Shown here in pieces: positions 19,667-28,168 of a DNA stretch of 46,544 bases. Under the pieces are notes generated by a model, which saw only the letters and a list, made by a program, of their open reading frames with translations, did not search any database and was not told the origin of the DNA. Position 1 is the stretch's first letter, and every line of letters starts with the position of its first letter. Source of the DNA: Giesbergeria sp. (lineage in GTDB: Bacteria > Pseudomonadota > Gammaproteobacteria > Burkholderiales > Burkholderiaceae_C); contig JAKLLE010000026.1 in assembly GCA_023150295.1 (NCBI GenBank), positions 1 through 46,544 on the forward strand. The letters run 5' to 3'. Both the position numbers and the translations under genes were made by a program.

Positions 19667-21331
19667 TCAGGCCTGCTTTTGGCGGGGTGCCGTGGTGTCC
19701 AGCATTTCGCGGGCGTGGGCCAGAGAGCGGGTGGTGGGCTTCTCGCCCCCCAGCATACGGGCAATTTCGTTCACACGGTCTTCGCCTTCCGCGGCCGCCA
19801 CCGCACTGGTGGTGGGCTCGCCGCGCAGCTTGGTCACCACCAGGTGGTGGTGTGCACTGGCGGCCACCTGCGGCAGGTGGGTTACCGCCAGCACCTGCCG
19901 GTCCTGCCCGATTTGGCGCATCAAGCGGCCCACACTGGCAGCTACTGCGCCGCCCACCCCGGCGTCCACCTCGTCAAAGATCAGCGTGCCTGTGCTGCCC
20001 AGCGTGCTGGTGGCCACGGCAATGGCCAAGGAAATGCGCGAGAGCTCACCGCCCGATGCGATCTTGCCAATGGGCCGTGGCGTGGCGCCAGGATGGCCTG
20101 CCACCAGAAAGTCGATGTCGTCCAGCCCATGGGCTGCGGGCTCGGCAGCCTTGCGCACCTGTGCCACAAACTGGCCGCCAGCCATCCCCAGCTCTTGCAT
20201 GGCGGCGGTGATTTCTGCCGACAGCCGGGGTGCTGCCTTGGCGCGCTGGCGCGACAGCGTCTGGGCTGCGGCCTGGTAGGCCTTCGCGTGCTGTTGCATG
20301 GCCTGCTCCAGCGTGGCCAGGTCGCTGGCGGCGTCCAGTTGTTGCAAAGCCTGTTCCCAGGATTGGCGCAGCGCGGGCAGATCTTCCGGCGGGCGCTTGT
20401 GGCGACGTGCCAGCGCCAGCCATTGGGCCACGCGGGTGTCAAGCTGCGCGAGCCGGTCGGGGTCGAGTTCGGTGTGGTCCAGGTAGCTGTGCAGACCGTG
20501 CAAGGCGTCGTCCGCCAGCGCCAGGGCCGAAGCCAGCGTGGCAGCCAGTTCCTTGAATGTGGGCTCCAGGTGTTCCTGGCGCTGCAGGGTGTCCAGAGCG
20601 CGCGAAAGGCCCGCCCGCGCGCCGCCTTCTTCGGCATCGAGCAGGTTCACGGCGGACTGGGCCGACTCCAGCAGCGACTGGGCATGCGTGAGCCGGGTGT
20701 GCTGGGCGTTCAGGCTGTCCCATTCTCCTTCGGCGGGCGCGAGCTTGTCCATTTCTGCCAGTTGCCATTGCAGCCGTTCGCGCTCTTGCTGCAACTGATC
20801 CTGGGTGCTGCGGGCCTGCTCGCAGGCGCGCAGGGCCTCGCGCCAGCGCGCCCAGCAGGCGGTCACTTCCTGCGGCGAAGCGCCTGCGTAGGCGTCCAGC
20901 AGGTCACGCACCGCGTCGGCACGGGTCAGGCTCTGCCAGGCGTGCTGGCCGTGGATATCGATGAGGCGCTCACCCAGGTGGCGCAACTGCGCCGCCGTGG
21001 CGGGCAGGCCGTTGATCCAGGCGCGGCTCTTGCCGCTGGCGTCGATGGTGCGGCGCAGCAGCAGCTCGGGCTGGGCATCGAACCCGGCTTCTTCCAGCCA
21101 GGGCGCGAGGGGCTCTGCACCGTCGAACTCGGCGCACAGGTCGGCGCGCTGCGCGCCTTCGCGCACCACTGCCGCATCAGAGCGCCCGCCCAGGATGAGT
21201 TGCAAGGCCTCGATGAGGATGGACTTGCCCGCGCCCGTTTCGCCGGTCAGTGCAGTGAAGCCCTCATGCAGATCCAGCTCCAGCGTCTGGACGATCACGA
21301 AATCACGCAAAACGATGCGTTTGAGCGCCAT
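19667..21331 (-). CDS. recN: DNA repair protein RecN
   Basis: The 554-residue SMC-like ATPase acts in double-strand break repair. It has Walker [21 protein letters not shown] near residue 30, long central helical segments expected to form a coiled coil, and C-terminal ABC signature [13 protein letters not shown] with Walker [13 protein letters not shown]. Length and domain order are normal. It starts two bases after the nadK stop. In many bacteria it is LexA-controlled, but its position behind nadK implies shared transcription here. Confidence 0.96.
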   Translation of the reverse strand: MALKRIVLRDFVIVQTLELDLHEGFTALTGETGAGKSILIEALQLILGGRSDAAVVREGAQRADLCAEFDGAEPLAPWLEEAGFDAQPELLLRRTIDASGKSRAWINGLPATAAQLRHLGERLIDIHGQHAWQSLTRADAVRDLLDAYAGASPQEVTACWARWREALRACEQARSTQDQLQQERERLQWQLAEMDKLAPAEGEWDSLNAQHTRLTHAQSLLESAQSAVNLLDAEEGGARAGLSRALDTLQRQEHLEPTFKELAATLASALALADDALHGLHSYLDHTELDPDRLAQLDTRVAQWLALARRHKRPPEDLPALRQSWEQALQQLDAASDLATLEQAMQQHAKAYQAAAQTLSRQRAKAAPRLSAEITAAMQELGMAGGQFVAQVRKAAEPAAHGLDDIDFLVAGHPGATPRPIGKIASGGELSRISLAIAVATSTLGSTGTLIFDEVDAGVGGAVAASVGRLMRQIGQDRQVLAVTHLPQVAASAHHHLVVTKLRGEPTTSAVAAAEGEDRVNEIARMLGGEKPTTRSLAHAREMLDTTAPRQKQA

Positions 21332-21333
21332 GC

Positions 21334-22230
21334 TCAGGATCCTCCTTCATTCCAGCGCAGCTTCTTGCGCAAGGTGTCGAAGTAATTCCACCCCCGAGGG
21401 TGCAAGAAGCGCACGCTGAATTCCGAGCGGCGCACGATGATGCGGTCGCCATGCAGCAGGGATGCCAGTGACTGCATGTCGAAGTTGGCGCTGGCATCGC
21501 GCCCGCTGACCAACTCGATGGCCACCTCGGCCACATCGGCCAGCACAATGGGCCGGTTGGACAGCGTGTGCGGCGCAATCGGCACCAGCACCCAGCCTGG
21601 AATGGAGGGGTGCAGCATGGGCCCACCCGCCGACAGTGCATATGCCGTGGATCCCGTGGGCGATGCCACGATCAGGCCGTCGGCCCGCTGGTTCGCCACG
21701 AAATGGCCATCCACCTCCACGCGCACCTCCACCATGCCCGATGTGGCACCCCGGTTGAGCACCACATCGTTCATGGCCAATGCGTCGAACACCACACGCC
21801 CCTCGCGCTGCACCTGGGCGTGCATCAGCGGGCGGTGGTCTTCTTCGTACTCGCCGCGCAGCATGGGCGTGAGCGTGGCGCGGTAGTTTTCCAGTGGAAT
21901 GTCGGTGACAAACCCCAGCCGCCCCTGGTTGATGCCGATGAGCGGCGTGCCAAAGCGTGCCAGCTGGCGCCCGATGCTGAGCATGGTGCCGTCGCCCCCC
22001 ACCACCAGGCACAGGTCGCACTGCTTGCCTATGGCTTCGGCGTCCAGCGTGTCGTACTGCGTCAGGCCCGAAGTGGCCGCGGTTTGCGCCTCCAACGCCA
22101 CTTCGCAGCCCTGGGCGTGCAGGAAGTGGGCTATGTCGTCCAGCACCTTGCGGGAGCCGCAGGCAGCCGTGCTGGCCGCTGGGTACTGGTACTTGCCGAC
22201 CAAGGCCACATGGCGAAAGTGGAGTTTCAT
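21334..22230 (-). CDS. nadK: NAD kinase
   Basis: The 298-residue enzyme phosphorylates NAD to NADP. Visible motifs are [14 protein letters not shown] (GGDG ATP/NAD site), [19 protein letters not shown] and [15 protein letters not shown]. It diverges from hrcA with 28 bases between start codons, so the two promoters must overlap each other or the coding ends. It heads the leftward nadK-recN-rapZ unit. Confidence 0.96.
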   Translation of the reverse strand: MKLHFRHVALVGKYQYPAASTAACGSRKVLDDIAHFLHAQGCEVALEAQTAATSGLTQYDTLDAEAIGKQCDLCLVVGGDGTMLSIGRQLARFGTPLIGINQGRLGFVTDIPLENYRATLTPMLRGEYEEDHRPLMHAQVQREGRVVFDALAMNDVVLNRGATSGMVEVRVEVDGHFVANQRADGLIVASPTGSTAYALSAGGPMLHPSIPGWVLVPIAPHTLSNRPIVLADVAEVAIELVSGRDASANFDMQSLASLLHGDRIIVRRSEFSVRFLHPRGWNYFDTLRKKLRWNEGGS

Positions 22231-22258
22231 GCCGAAATTACATCACTAAAATCGTGAC

Positions 22259-23263
22259 ATGCTTGATGACCGTGCCAAGTTGCTGCTCAAGACGCTGGTG
22301 GAGCGTTATATCGACGAGGGCCAGCCCGTGGGCTCGCGAACGCTGTCGCGGGCGTCGGGCCTGGATCTGTCGCCTGCAACCATCCGCAACGTGATGGCCG
22401 ACCTGGAGGAACTGGGCCTCATCGTCAGCCCGCACACATCGGCCGGGCGCATCCCCACCGCCAAGGGCTACCGCCTGTTTGTGGACACCATGCTCACCGT
22501 GCAGCGCGAGCACATCACTTCACCGCAACTCGCACCCGAGCCCCCGCAAAAGGTCATTGCCAACGCCGCGCAAATGCTGTCCAACCTGTCGCAGTTTGTC
22601 GGCGTGGTCATGGCGCCACGGCGCACCTCGGTGTTTCGGCAGATCGAATTCCTGCGGCTGTCGCAGCAGCGCTACCTGGTCATCATCGTGTCGCCCGACG
22701 GCGACGTGCAGAACCGCGTCATCGTCTCAGAAACCGACTTCACCCAGTCGCAACTGACCGAGGCGGCCAATTACCTCAACGCCCACTACGCGGGCATGGC
22801 CATCGAAATGGTGCGCGAGCGCCTGCGCACCGAGGTCGAGTCGCTCCAGGGCGAAATCGCCACCCTGATGCGGGCGGCCGTCAATGTCAGCTCCGAGGCG
22901 TTGCACGAAGCGCAGGAAGAGGTGGTCTTTGCAGGTGAAAGCAAACTGCTGGCGGTGAACGAGTTCTCGCGCGACATGGGCAACCTGCGCCGGGCATTCG
23001 AGTTGTTCGAGCAAAAGACCCAGATCCTGCGCCTGCTCGATGTCTCCAGCCAGGCGCAGGGCGTGCGCATCTTCATTGGGGGCGAGAGCCAGGTCGTTCC
23101 GTTCGAAGACCTCTCGGTCGTCAGCGCCCCGTACGAGGTCGATGGCCAGGTGGTCGGCACCCTGGGCGTGATCGGCCCTACGCGCATGCCTTACGACAAG
23201 ATGATCCAGATCGTGGACATCACCTCGCGCCTGGTTTCCAACGCCCTGAGCCGCCAGCGCTGA
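22259..23263 (+). CDS. hrcA: Heat-inducible transcription repressor HrcA
   Basis: The 334-residue repressor binds CIRCE operators upstream of groESL or dnaK. It has the N-terminal winged helix ([34 protein letters not shown]), the [20 protein letters not shown] wing and the C-terminal GAF-like domain ending [29 protein letters not shown]. It is divergent from nadK. I see no CIRCE element in the 28 bases upstream. Confidence 0.96.
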   Translation: MLDDRAKLLLKTLVERYIDEGQPVGSRTLSRASGLDLSPATIRNVMADLEELGLIVSPHTSAGRIPTAKGYRLFVDTMLTVQREHITSPQLAPEPPQKVIANAAQMLSNLSQFVGVVMAPRRTSVFRQIEFLRLSQQRYLVIIVSPDGDVQNRVIVSETDFTQSQLTEAANYLNAHYAGMAIEMVRERLRTEVESLQGEIATLMRAAVNVSSEALHEAQEEVVFAGESKLLAVNEFSRDMGNLRRAFELFEQKTQILRLLDVSSQAQGVRIFIGGESQVVPFEDLSVVSAPYEVDGQVVGTLGVIGPTRMPYDKMIQIVDITSRLVSNALSRQR

Positions 23264-23338
23264 GGAGCGCGGTGCGGCGGGTAGAATCCACGCCTGTTTT
23301 GCCGCGCCGCGCCGGGCCTGCCCCGGTGCGGACGCTGA

Positions 23339-23422
<84 letters not shown>

Positions 23423-23433
23423 CCATAAGTAAA

Positions 23434-23466
23434 CCCTGCTATCAAAACGGTAGCGGGATTTTTTCT
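23434..23466 (+). terminator. Rho-independent terminator behind the tRNA, supplied by the island
   Basis: CCTGCTA and TAGCGGG pair (one wobble) around a 9-nt loop and are followed by ATTTTTTC on the plus strand. It lies 16 bases after the tRNA CCA but inside the island. It resembles the first hairpin of the dispersed repeat (GCTATCAAAACGGTAGC). Confidence 0.7.
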
Positions 23467-23475
23467 TTCCCGTCC

Positions 23476-23497
23476 GATGTAAGGGCGGATGTAAGAC
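23476..23497 (+). other. Putative integrase arm-type sites, left end
   Basis: Two direct copies of GATGTAAG, 13 bases apart, lie 54 bases inside attL. The same 22-base block, identical base for base, is present near the other end at 31369-31390. Symmetric short repeats beside the att core are typical of arm-type integrase/excisionase binding sites. Confidence 0.6.
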
Positions 23498-23530
23498 GAT
23501 TTCGGGCAAGTCACCCAGCACCAGACAAAA

Positions 23531-23552
23531 GAAAAGCCCCACTGCGGGGGCT
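23531..23552 (-). terminator. Terminator of the leftward island transcript
   Basis: AGCCCC and GGGGCT pair around a 6-nt loop. On the minus strand the stem is followed by TTTCTTTTG. It lies about 60 bases beyond the last leftward gene (stop at 23615) and before the arm sites. Another imperfect hairpin (AAGGGTGCAA / TTGCAACCCCTT) occupies about 23578-23606 between gene and terminator. Confidence 0.7.
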
Positions 23553-23614
23553 TCGTAACTTCGGCATTTCAAACGCGGAAGGGTGCAATCTCAAGTTGCA
23601 ACCCCTTGAACGGG

Positions 23615-23818
23615 TCAGCACTTGCAGGTGTGAAAGTAGGGCAGCAGCCCTACGGCGCAGGCCATGCGCACGCGCAGCGGTGCCCCTGGGTGATTCATCA
23701 GCGCCAGCAGCCATGCAACGGGGTCGCCGGTCTGGGGTAGGCCATGCACCAGCACAGGCCGATTGCGACTGCCTAGCGGCCTTCCTGCGCCTTTCCTGCG
23801 CCCTCCATGTTCTGCCAT
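23615..23818 (-). CDS. Terminase-small-subunit-like protein (truncated or minimal)
   Basis: The 67-residue protein begins MAEHGGRRKGAGRPLGSRNR, a basic GGxRxGAGRPxGSxN start that I know from many phage small terminase subunits. It continues with DPVAWLLALMNHPGAPLRVRMACAVGLLPYFH, like the following helix pair in those proteins (a D-P-x-x-x-L-L...M block ending in PY-H). It stops right there, so only an N-terminal DNA-binding part could exist. The ATG at 23818 is preferred to an earlier in-frame start at 23866. It is the leftmost gene of the island. A Zn-free basic DNA-binding protein of other function is the alternative. Confidence 0.6.
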   Translation of the reverse strand: MAEHGGRRKGAGRPLGSRNRPVLVHGLPQTGDPVAWLLALMNHPGAPLRVRMACAVGLLPYFHTCKC

Positions 23819-24115
23819 GATTTGCTGAAACTTGATTGATTTCAAAAGGGGGAATTTAAAGTCCACATGCGAGTACGTGCGGTGTCGTGGGCCTCAGACT
23901 GCCAAAGTTCAAACCGCCCCCCACCCCTGCAACTTTTTTTCTGTACGTTTAGCGTCGTGCGGCTGTACTGCCGGTTTACATGTCGCCCTGCTCAGACTTT
24001 GAACCGGCCCCACCCCTCGCGCGCGCGCACGACGACAAGTTGTGCGTTAGCGTTTCATTAACCCGAACTTGTCGGTTTACATATCGGCAGGGTGTACGTT
24101 TTGACCGTGCCCCCC
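23819..24115. repeat. Non-coding stretch with degenerate repeats of about 100 bp
   Basis: No convincing gene lies here. Three related blocks occur at 23907 (TTCAAACCGCCCCCCACCCC), 23997 (TTTGAACCGGCCCCACCCC) and 24098 (TTTTGACCGTGCCCCCCTC). A second motif, CGGTTTACAT(G/A)TCG, occurs at 23972 and 24073, 101 bases apart, and TGTACGTTT occurs at 23942 and 24093. A GCGCGCGCGC run lies between them. The arrangement suggests a protein-binding or origin region upstream of the last island gene. Confidence 0.6.
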
Positions 24116-24328
24116 TCACTCACGCGGCAGGCCATCGCGTCCCAGCCGGAAACCATGTTTACCTAGTGCTGGCCTTGTCGTGCCGGTCAGTGCGGCTAGG
24201 TCGTGCCGGTCAAGGTCTTGTAGGGCAGTCACTAGGACGCGGTGCCCGTGCCCCAGAAGTTCAAAACCAAACCCGCGAACGTTCACGCGAACCCCGGCGA
24301 CTTCGAGCATTTTTTTTGTGTATCGCAT
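24116..24328 (-). CDS. Small island protein of unknown function
   Basis: A 70-residue basic protein (start MRYTKKMLEVAGVRVNVRG, end GFRLGRDGLPRE). The segment DLAALTGTTRPALGKHGFRLG could be a helix-turn-helix, but this is weak. The ATG at 24328 lies just after a strong terminator for the upstream leftward gene, so it would need its own promoter. The DNA encoding it includes the direct repeat GTCGTGCCGGTCA twice (about 24178 and 24201). It could be a chance frame within the repeat region. Confidence 0.4.
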   Translation of the reverse strand: MRYTKKMLEVAGVRVNVRGFGFELLGHGHRVLVTALQDLDRHDLAALTGTTRPALGKHGFRLGRDGLPRE

Positions 24329-24332
24329 GTGC

Positions 24333-24358
24333 AAAAAAGGCAGGCCCGAAGGCCCGCC
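24333..24358 (-). terminator. Rho-independent terminator after the 244-residue island gene
   Basis: On the minus strand GGCGGGCC-TTC-GGGCCTGCC forms a GC-rich stem followed by TTTTTT. It begins eight bases past the stop codon at 24366. It probably ends the main leftward operon of the island. Confidence 0.85.
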
Positions 24359-24365
24359 CACTCAC

Positions 24366-25100
24366 TTAGCCCAACACCAGCGCGATAGATTCGCGCACAC
24401 GCGGCAGCTTGCCCGGCTTCGCCGTGGTCGGCTCACCATGCCCCAGCGCCACCACATGCGCAGCGTCCGGCCCGTCGATTTTCACAACGTCCCCAAGGTC
24501 GCCAAACCCCGTACCGTCTACCAGCAGCCGGATATTGACCGGCCCACCGGCGCGCAGGCGTTCCACCACTTCCAGGCGGGTTACATCACGCAGCACACGG
24601 GACGCGGCGCTTTCCGTGTCTGTGAAGTTCAGTTCAGGCTCTGCCACTGCCTCAAGACTGCATTGATACCCGGCGGCCTCGATTCCAGCCCTCACAGCGG
24701 CCTCGGCAGCCAGCGCAGCCCGCAGACTCACCAGCGCATCAGCCACGCCTTGAACGGCCTTTGCGTGCGCCGGTTGGGCCTCAGCGCAGACTCCGGCGCT
24801 TAGTTCTGCCACCAGCGCAGCCACGGCGGCCCGTTGCGCTTCAATGGCGGGGCGCAGGGTGTCCAGACGCTCGCGCACCTGGGCAAGCTCACGATTAAGG
24901 CCCGTGCTGTCGTTGCGCTGTGCAGGCTCACCACGCAGCAGGCGCAGGCCAGCGGCCAGGGGGTCGAACGTATCGGCAGGCGCGGCCAGCAGTCCCAGCA
25001 AACGCGCTTCCTCGGCAGTGGCTGCATTGAATGCGCCGGTCAGTTCGGCAAGGGTGTTCTGTGCTTCGGTGAAGCGGGTGTTTTGATTGATGGTTTTCAT
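24366..25100 (-). CDS. Island protein of unknown function, helical
   Basis: A 244-residue protein that I do not recognise. Residues about 5-150 are Ala/Glu/Leu-rich and should form long helices, possibly a coiled coil (LNRELAQVRERLDTLRPAIEAQRAAVAALVAEL). The last 90 residues look more globular (NIRLLVDGTGFGDLGDVVKIDG, ending PRVRESIALVLG). The ATG at 25100 is preferred to the TTG at 25118 because an AAAGAA ribosome-binding site precedes it. Its position downstream of the primase-helicase and its length would also fit a scaffold-like or size-modifying protein, but there is no direct evidence for that. Confidence 0.7.
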   Translation of the reverse strand: MKTINQNTRFTEAQNTLAELTGAFNAATAEEARLLGLLAAPADTFDPLAAGLRLLRGEPAQRNDSTGLNRELAQVRERLDTLRPAIEAQRAAVAALVAELSAGVCAEAQPAHAKAVQGVADALVSLRAALAAEAAVRAGIEAAGYQCSLEAVAEPELNFTDTESAASRVLRDVTRLEVVERLRAGGPVNIRLLVDGTGFGDLGDVVKIDGPDAAHVVALGHGEPTTAKPGKLPRVRESIALVLG

Positions 25101-25114
25101 GGTGTTCTTTCGAT

Positions 25115-25306
25115 TCAAAGGGAAGGGTTAACGCGGGAAACCATCGCCATAACGGCGCGGCGCTGTTCGGCTGTCAGGTTGCGCGGCAGCAGTGCGCCAC
25201 GGTTTGCGACGTTGTGCGCCAGTTGCTCAAGTTGCGCGGTTTCAAATTTCGCCATCGCGGCGGCCAGTTCTGGGGGCGGTGTCTGCCCGGTCTTTGCTTG
25301 GAACAT
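25115..25306 (-). CDS. Small island protein of unknown function
   Basis: A 63-residue protein (MFQAKTGQTPPPELAAAMAK...) with a Pro-rich start and a helical centre (FETAQLEQLAHNVANRGALLP). The ATG at 25306 has GAAAG seven bases upstream; an in-frame TTG lies at 25318. It ends 14 bases before the start of the next gene. No family is recognised. Confidence 0.6.
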   Translation of the reverse strand: MFQAKTGQTPPPELAAAMAKFETAQLEQLAHNVANRGALLPRNLTAEQRRAVMAMVSRVNPSL

Positions 25307-25350
25307 GTTGTCTTTCAAAAGTTGGTGAAGGGATGCGGTGCGGCAGCCTG

Positions 25351-25560
25351 TTACGGGGCTTGCGCCTCGCCCAAGGTGCGCAATACATCGCGGCAGTCAC
25401 GCGCCACAAAGGCCACGCCACCAGCGCAGCGGATGCGCTCGGCCCATGCCACGGCGGGGTGCGTTCTCAGCGCCTTCAATACTTCCACCAGGGCGGCAGC
25501 TTCGGGGCGGCTGTTGGTTCGGGGTGTCTGTTGTTCCAGGCCGAAAAGGTCAGCAGTCAT
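25351..25560 (-). CDS. Small island protein, faintly VRR-NUC-like
   Basis: A 69-residue protein. Its core (ALVEVLKALRTHPAVAWAERIRCAGGVAFVARDCRDVL) faintly resembles the start of VRR-NUC nucleases common beside phage primases (ALRxHPxVxWxxR-N-GG). The catalytic GxPD and ExK segments are absent, so any nuclease activity is doubtful. It overlaps the upstream gene by 11 bases. Confidence 0.6.
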   Translation of the reverse strand: MTADLFGLEQQTPRTNSRPEAAALVEVLKALRTHPAVAWAERIRCAGGVAFVARDCRDVLRTLGEAQAP

Positions 25561-25861
25561 TGCGGCCCCCTTTCAGCTTGTGCATGTCGCAGTGCTTGCG
25601 CCCGAATGCCTTGGTTCCCTCCAGGCGCTGCGGTGTCTTGACGGTGAAGGGTGCGCCACACGCTGCGCAGGTTCCACGCCACAGCAGCAGCATCGTGCTT
25701 TCACCATCCTTGCGGGTGTATGGCTCCACCCCGTGCCAGCGAAAGATACGGCCATCTTTTTCTGTTGTGACTGTGTGGCCTTCATCCCGTATTCCTACAG
25801 GTTCAGCAGCAGGTGCGGGGCAGGTGCGGATTGGTGCAACCCTAAGGGTTGTTGCACTCAT
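25550..25861 (-). CDS. Small putative zinc-binding island protein
   Basis: A 103-residue protein with a possible zinc knuckle formed by CAAC at about residues 66-69 and CDMH near 90-93 (TCAACGAPFTVKTPQRLEG...RKHCDMHKLKGG). The start is uncertain: the ATG at 25861 is used, but the frame continues to an ATG at 25927 that overlaps the primase end by 26 bases. The region between these starts contains a striking repeat cluster. Function unknown. Confidence 0.6.
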   Translation of the reverse strand: MSATTLRVAPIRTCPAPAAEPVGIRDEGHTVTTEKDGRIFRWHGVEPYTRKDGESTMLLLWRGTCAACGAPFTVKTPQRLEGTKAFGRKHCDMHKLKGGRNDC

Positions 25862-25923
25862 CTGCACCTTTTCTGCCCGGCGGTGCGGATTGGTGTTTGC
25901 ACTATTTCGCACCATTTCGCACC
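25812..25923. repeat. Iteron-like repeat cluster at the primase-helicase 3' end
   Basis: Within 112 bases there are GGTGCGGATTGGTG at 25823-25836 and again at 25882-25895, GGTGCGG also at 25812, the palindrome CAACCCTAAGGGTTG near 25837-25851, and a perfect tandem ATTTCGCACC ATTTCGCACC at 25904-25923. The GGTGC/GCACC core recurs in both orientations. Such clusters beside a replication gene are often origin iterons or operators. Confidence 0.6.
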
Positions 25924-27893
25924 TCACTAACTGCGGTCACAATCCCGATGCACTCCAGCACTTGCCCGGCTGTCACCAGCTTTTTGAGTTCCCGGTAAAC
26001 GGCGCTTTTGTCGTACAGCGGTTGAAAGTGTTCCACCACCTCGCGCTTTTTCTTTCCGGCGGGCTGTGTGCGCAGGTACTCCAGCACAGCGCCACCGACT
26101 TCGGAAACCCGCTTGCCCTGGGGCTTGTCTGGCGCGTCAGCAGGCACCACCACGCAGGACGTTGCAGCGGCTCCCCACTTGGTCGTGCCCAGCGTCACGG
26201 TGTCCAGGCGAAACCCTATGCGCTCGCCCTTGGTGCTCAGGTCGCGTTGCTTGGTGATTTCAGCGCACCGGCCCGTGGGCGAGTCCGTCACCTCTATTTC
26301 GGTGTCCACTGCGGCGCGAATGCCACTCCAGCCACGGGCACCGTTTGCGGCAGCTTTCCCGCTGTGGTGAATCAGCAAAAAATGCGCGTTGCAGGCGCTG
26401 CGGATGCGGTCGAAGCGGCGCACCACTAGGCCCATATCCTGCCCGGCGTTCTCGTTCGCTCCAGCACTCAAGCGGGCCAGGGTATCGCCCACAATCAGGC
26501 GCACCTTTTGGCCTCGCTGGCGCTCTAGCTGGCGCACCACTGCAATCACGGCTTCGGTGTCTGCATCGCCGTCGAACAAGTCGATAGGGCTTTGCACGAT
26601 GGCGAAGTTCGGCACGCGCACCCCGTGGTGACGTTGATAGGCTTGCAGGCGGCCACGCACGGATGCGGGGCTCTCTGCGGCCAGATACACCACTAGGCCC
26701 GGCTCGGTGTTGCGGCCCATCCATCGCACACCACGCGCCACAGCGGCGGCCATGTCGATAACGAAAAAGGTTTTCCCGCTGTTGCTGTCGCCGTAAAGCA
26801 CGGAACCATCGCCAGCAGTCAAAACCCCTTCCACCAGTTCATCGGGCGGCGTGAAGGTTTCGGGCAATTCATCGGCAAAGGCCACCGACAAAGGCAGGCC
26901 CGGCGGCGCAGGCTCTCGGGCATCCTCCAGCAGCCCGGCCAGCACGTCGAACCCATCGCGCTGTGCAAGGTCGTTCGCGTCGAAGTTTTGCGCCTCGCCT
27001 TGGGGCATGTATGCCACGGCAGCGCCTACGGCCTGGGCAATCTCTGCGGCGCTTTCCTCCTTGCCCACATCAGGCACCAGCACCAGCCGGGCGGCGGCGT
27101 CACGCTGGCGCAGGGCTTCGGCCACCTTGCCCACGTTGCCCCAGCCAAAGCACGACACAGCGGGATGCCCCGTAGCTTGCCAGCAGGCCCACGCAGTGCC
27201 CACACCCTCGCACAAGGCCACGGGCGCACCGGGCAGCATGTCGCCTACGGTGAAGGATGCCCCGGCCATCGGCGCACCGGGCAGATTCAGCTTAGGCTTT
27301 TTTCCCTTCGCTTTCAGACGGGCGGCAGTCTCGCCCGTGGTCACGCATTGCAGGCTCTGCAAACTGCCATCAGGCGCAAAGGCAGGCACTACCAGCGCCC
27401 CGGCCATGCTCTCGCCTTGAATGCGCAGCAGGTCACCAGCAGGCACCACGCGCAGGGCATCCAATGGCACCCCGGCGGCGGCTTTCGCGTGAATGTAGGC
27501 ATGGGCAGCGGTTGCGGGTTCGCAGCGCGCCCACACCTCGGCAGGGCTCATGCCTGGGGCGGGCTGGCGCGGCTGCTCTGGTGCCTTTCTGGGGGCTTGT
27601 TGCTGGCGTTGCTGGGGCTTGCCTTCACCCATGCGCCTGCCATGTTCTGCGCCCACGCGGTACAGCGTTCCAGGGCCAATACCCTTGCCCGGTTTGATGC
27701 TGCGCCACACATCACGGGCGGCTGCGGCGTCGTAGTTGCCAGCCCCGGCGCTCCAGGCGTCGAAGGTGTCGAAGTCCACCCCGGCGGCGTGCGCTCCCAT
27801 CGCAACCTTCACCCATTCATCACGCGGCAGGTCGGGCGGGATACTGCGCAATACGTCGATTGCTTTTGCGGTGTCGGGCGTCAAAACGGGCAC
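25902..27893 (-). CDS. Primase/TOPRIM-RepA-type helicase fusion protein
   Basis: The 663-residue protein is the likely replication protein of the island. Residues about 10-90 resemble a PriCT-type primase C-terminal domain (DEWVKVAMGAHAAG...GPGTLYRVG). Residues about 115-315 look like a TOPRIM region, with Glu229 in ALCEGVGTAWA and Asp275 in LVLVPDVGKEES. Residues 350-560 are a RecA/RepA-like ATPase with Walker A GDSNSGKT at 368-375, Walker B LIVGD at 466-470 and LLIHHSGK at 507-513. The end looks like a winged helix (VVEHFQPLYDKSAVYRELKKLV). It overlaps the 95-residue gene by 13 bases. P4 alpha protein has a comparable combined role but a different domain order. Confidence 0.88.
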   Translation of the reverse strand: MPVLTPDTAKAIDVLRSIPPDLPRDEWVKVAMGAHAAGVDFDTFDAWSAGAGNYDAAAARDVWRSIKPGKGIGPGTLYRVGAEHGRRMGEGKPQQRQQQAPRKAPEQPRQPAPGMSPAEVWARCEPATAAHAYIHAKAAAGVPLDALRVVPAGDLLRIQGESMAGALVVPAFAPDGSLQSLQCVTTGETAARLKAKGKKPKLNLPGAPMAGASFTVGDMLPGAPVALCEGVGTAWACWQATGHPAVSCFGWGNVGKVAEALRQRDAAARLVLVPDVGKEESAAEIAQAVGAAVAYMPQGEAQNFDANDLAQRDGFDVLAGLLEDAREPAPPGLPLSVAFADELPETFTPPDELVEGVLTAGDGSVLYGDSNSGKTFFVIDMAAAVARGVRWMGRNTEPGLVVYLAAESPASVRGRLQAYQRHHGVRVPNFAIVQSPIDLFDGDADTEAVIAVVRQLERQRGQKVRLIVGDTLARLSAGANENAGQDMGLVVRRFDRIRSACNAHFLLIHHSGKAAANGARGWSGIRAAVDTEIEVTDSPTGRCAEITKQRDLSTKGERIGFRLDTVTLGTTKWGAAATSCVVVPADAPDKPQGKRVSEVGGAVLEYLRTQPAGKKKREVVEHFQPLYDKSAVYRELKKLVTAGQVLECIGIVTAVSEVRNGAK

Positions 27894-28168
27894 CCCCCGT
27901 CATCTACTGGGGCGGGGTTGCCTGGGCTGTTGCCGGGCTCGCTCAGTGGTGCCAGCAATCGCGGCTCGCGTTCCAGCTTCGCAGCCAGCAGGCGCAGCAG
28001 TTGCGCGGCTTCCAGCGGGTCAGGTGTCAGCACGTAAACGCTAACGGGCGCGTTCGGCAGTTGGTGCCCGTCCGGGATGGTGCAGGCGTCAATGGAATAC
28101 GGCATTGCACTGTCCCAGCGGTCGCCCCACCACTCAAAGGAACTGCACACCAGTTCGATTGCTTTCAT
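27881..28168 (-). CDS. Small island protein of unknown function
   Basis: A 95-residue protein (MKAIELVCSSFEWWGDRWDS...) with a leucine-rich helix PLEAAQLLRLLAAKLE and a Pro/Gly-rich tail. The ATG overlaps the upstream stop as ATGA, and its own end overlaps the primase-helicase start by 13 bases. This coupling supports it as a real gene. No family is recognised. Confidence 0.65.
   Translation of the reverse strand: MKAIELVCSSFEWWGDRWDSAMPYSIDACTIPDGHQLPNAPVSVYVLTPDPLEAAQLLRLLAAKLEREPRLLAPLSEPGNSPGNPAPVDDGGCPF

Noticed and set aside
22231-22258. CIRCE operator upstream of hrcA
   Set aside because: The 28-base gap has no 9-bp inverted repeat of the CIRCE type.
25338-26429. Plus-strand frames of more than 100 codons within the island
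   Set aside because: They are antisense to coupled leftward genes, and the products show no domains.
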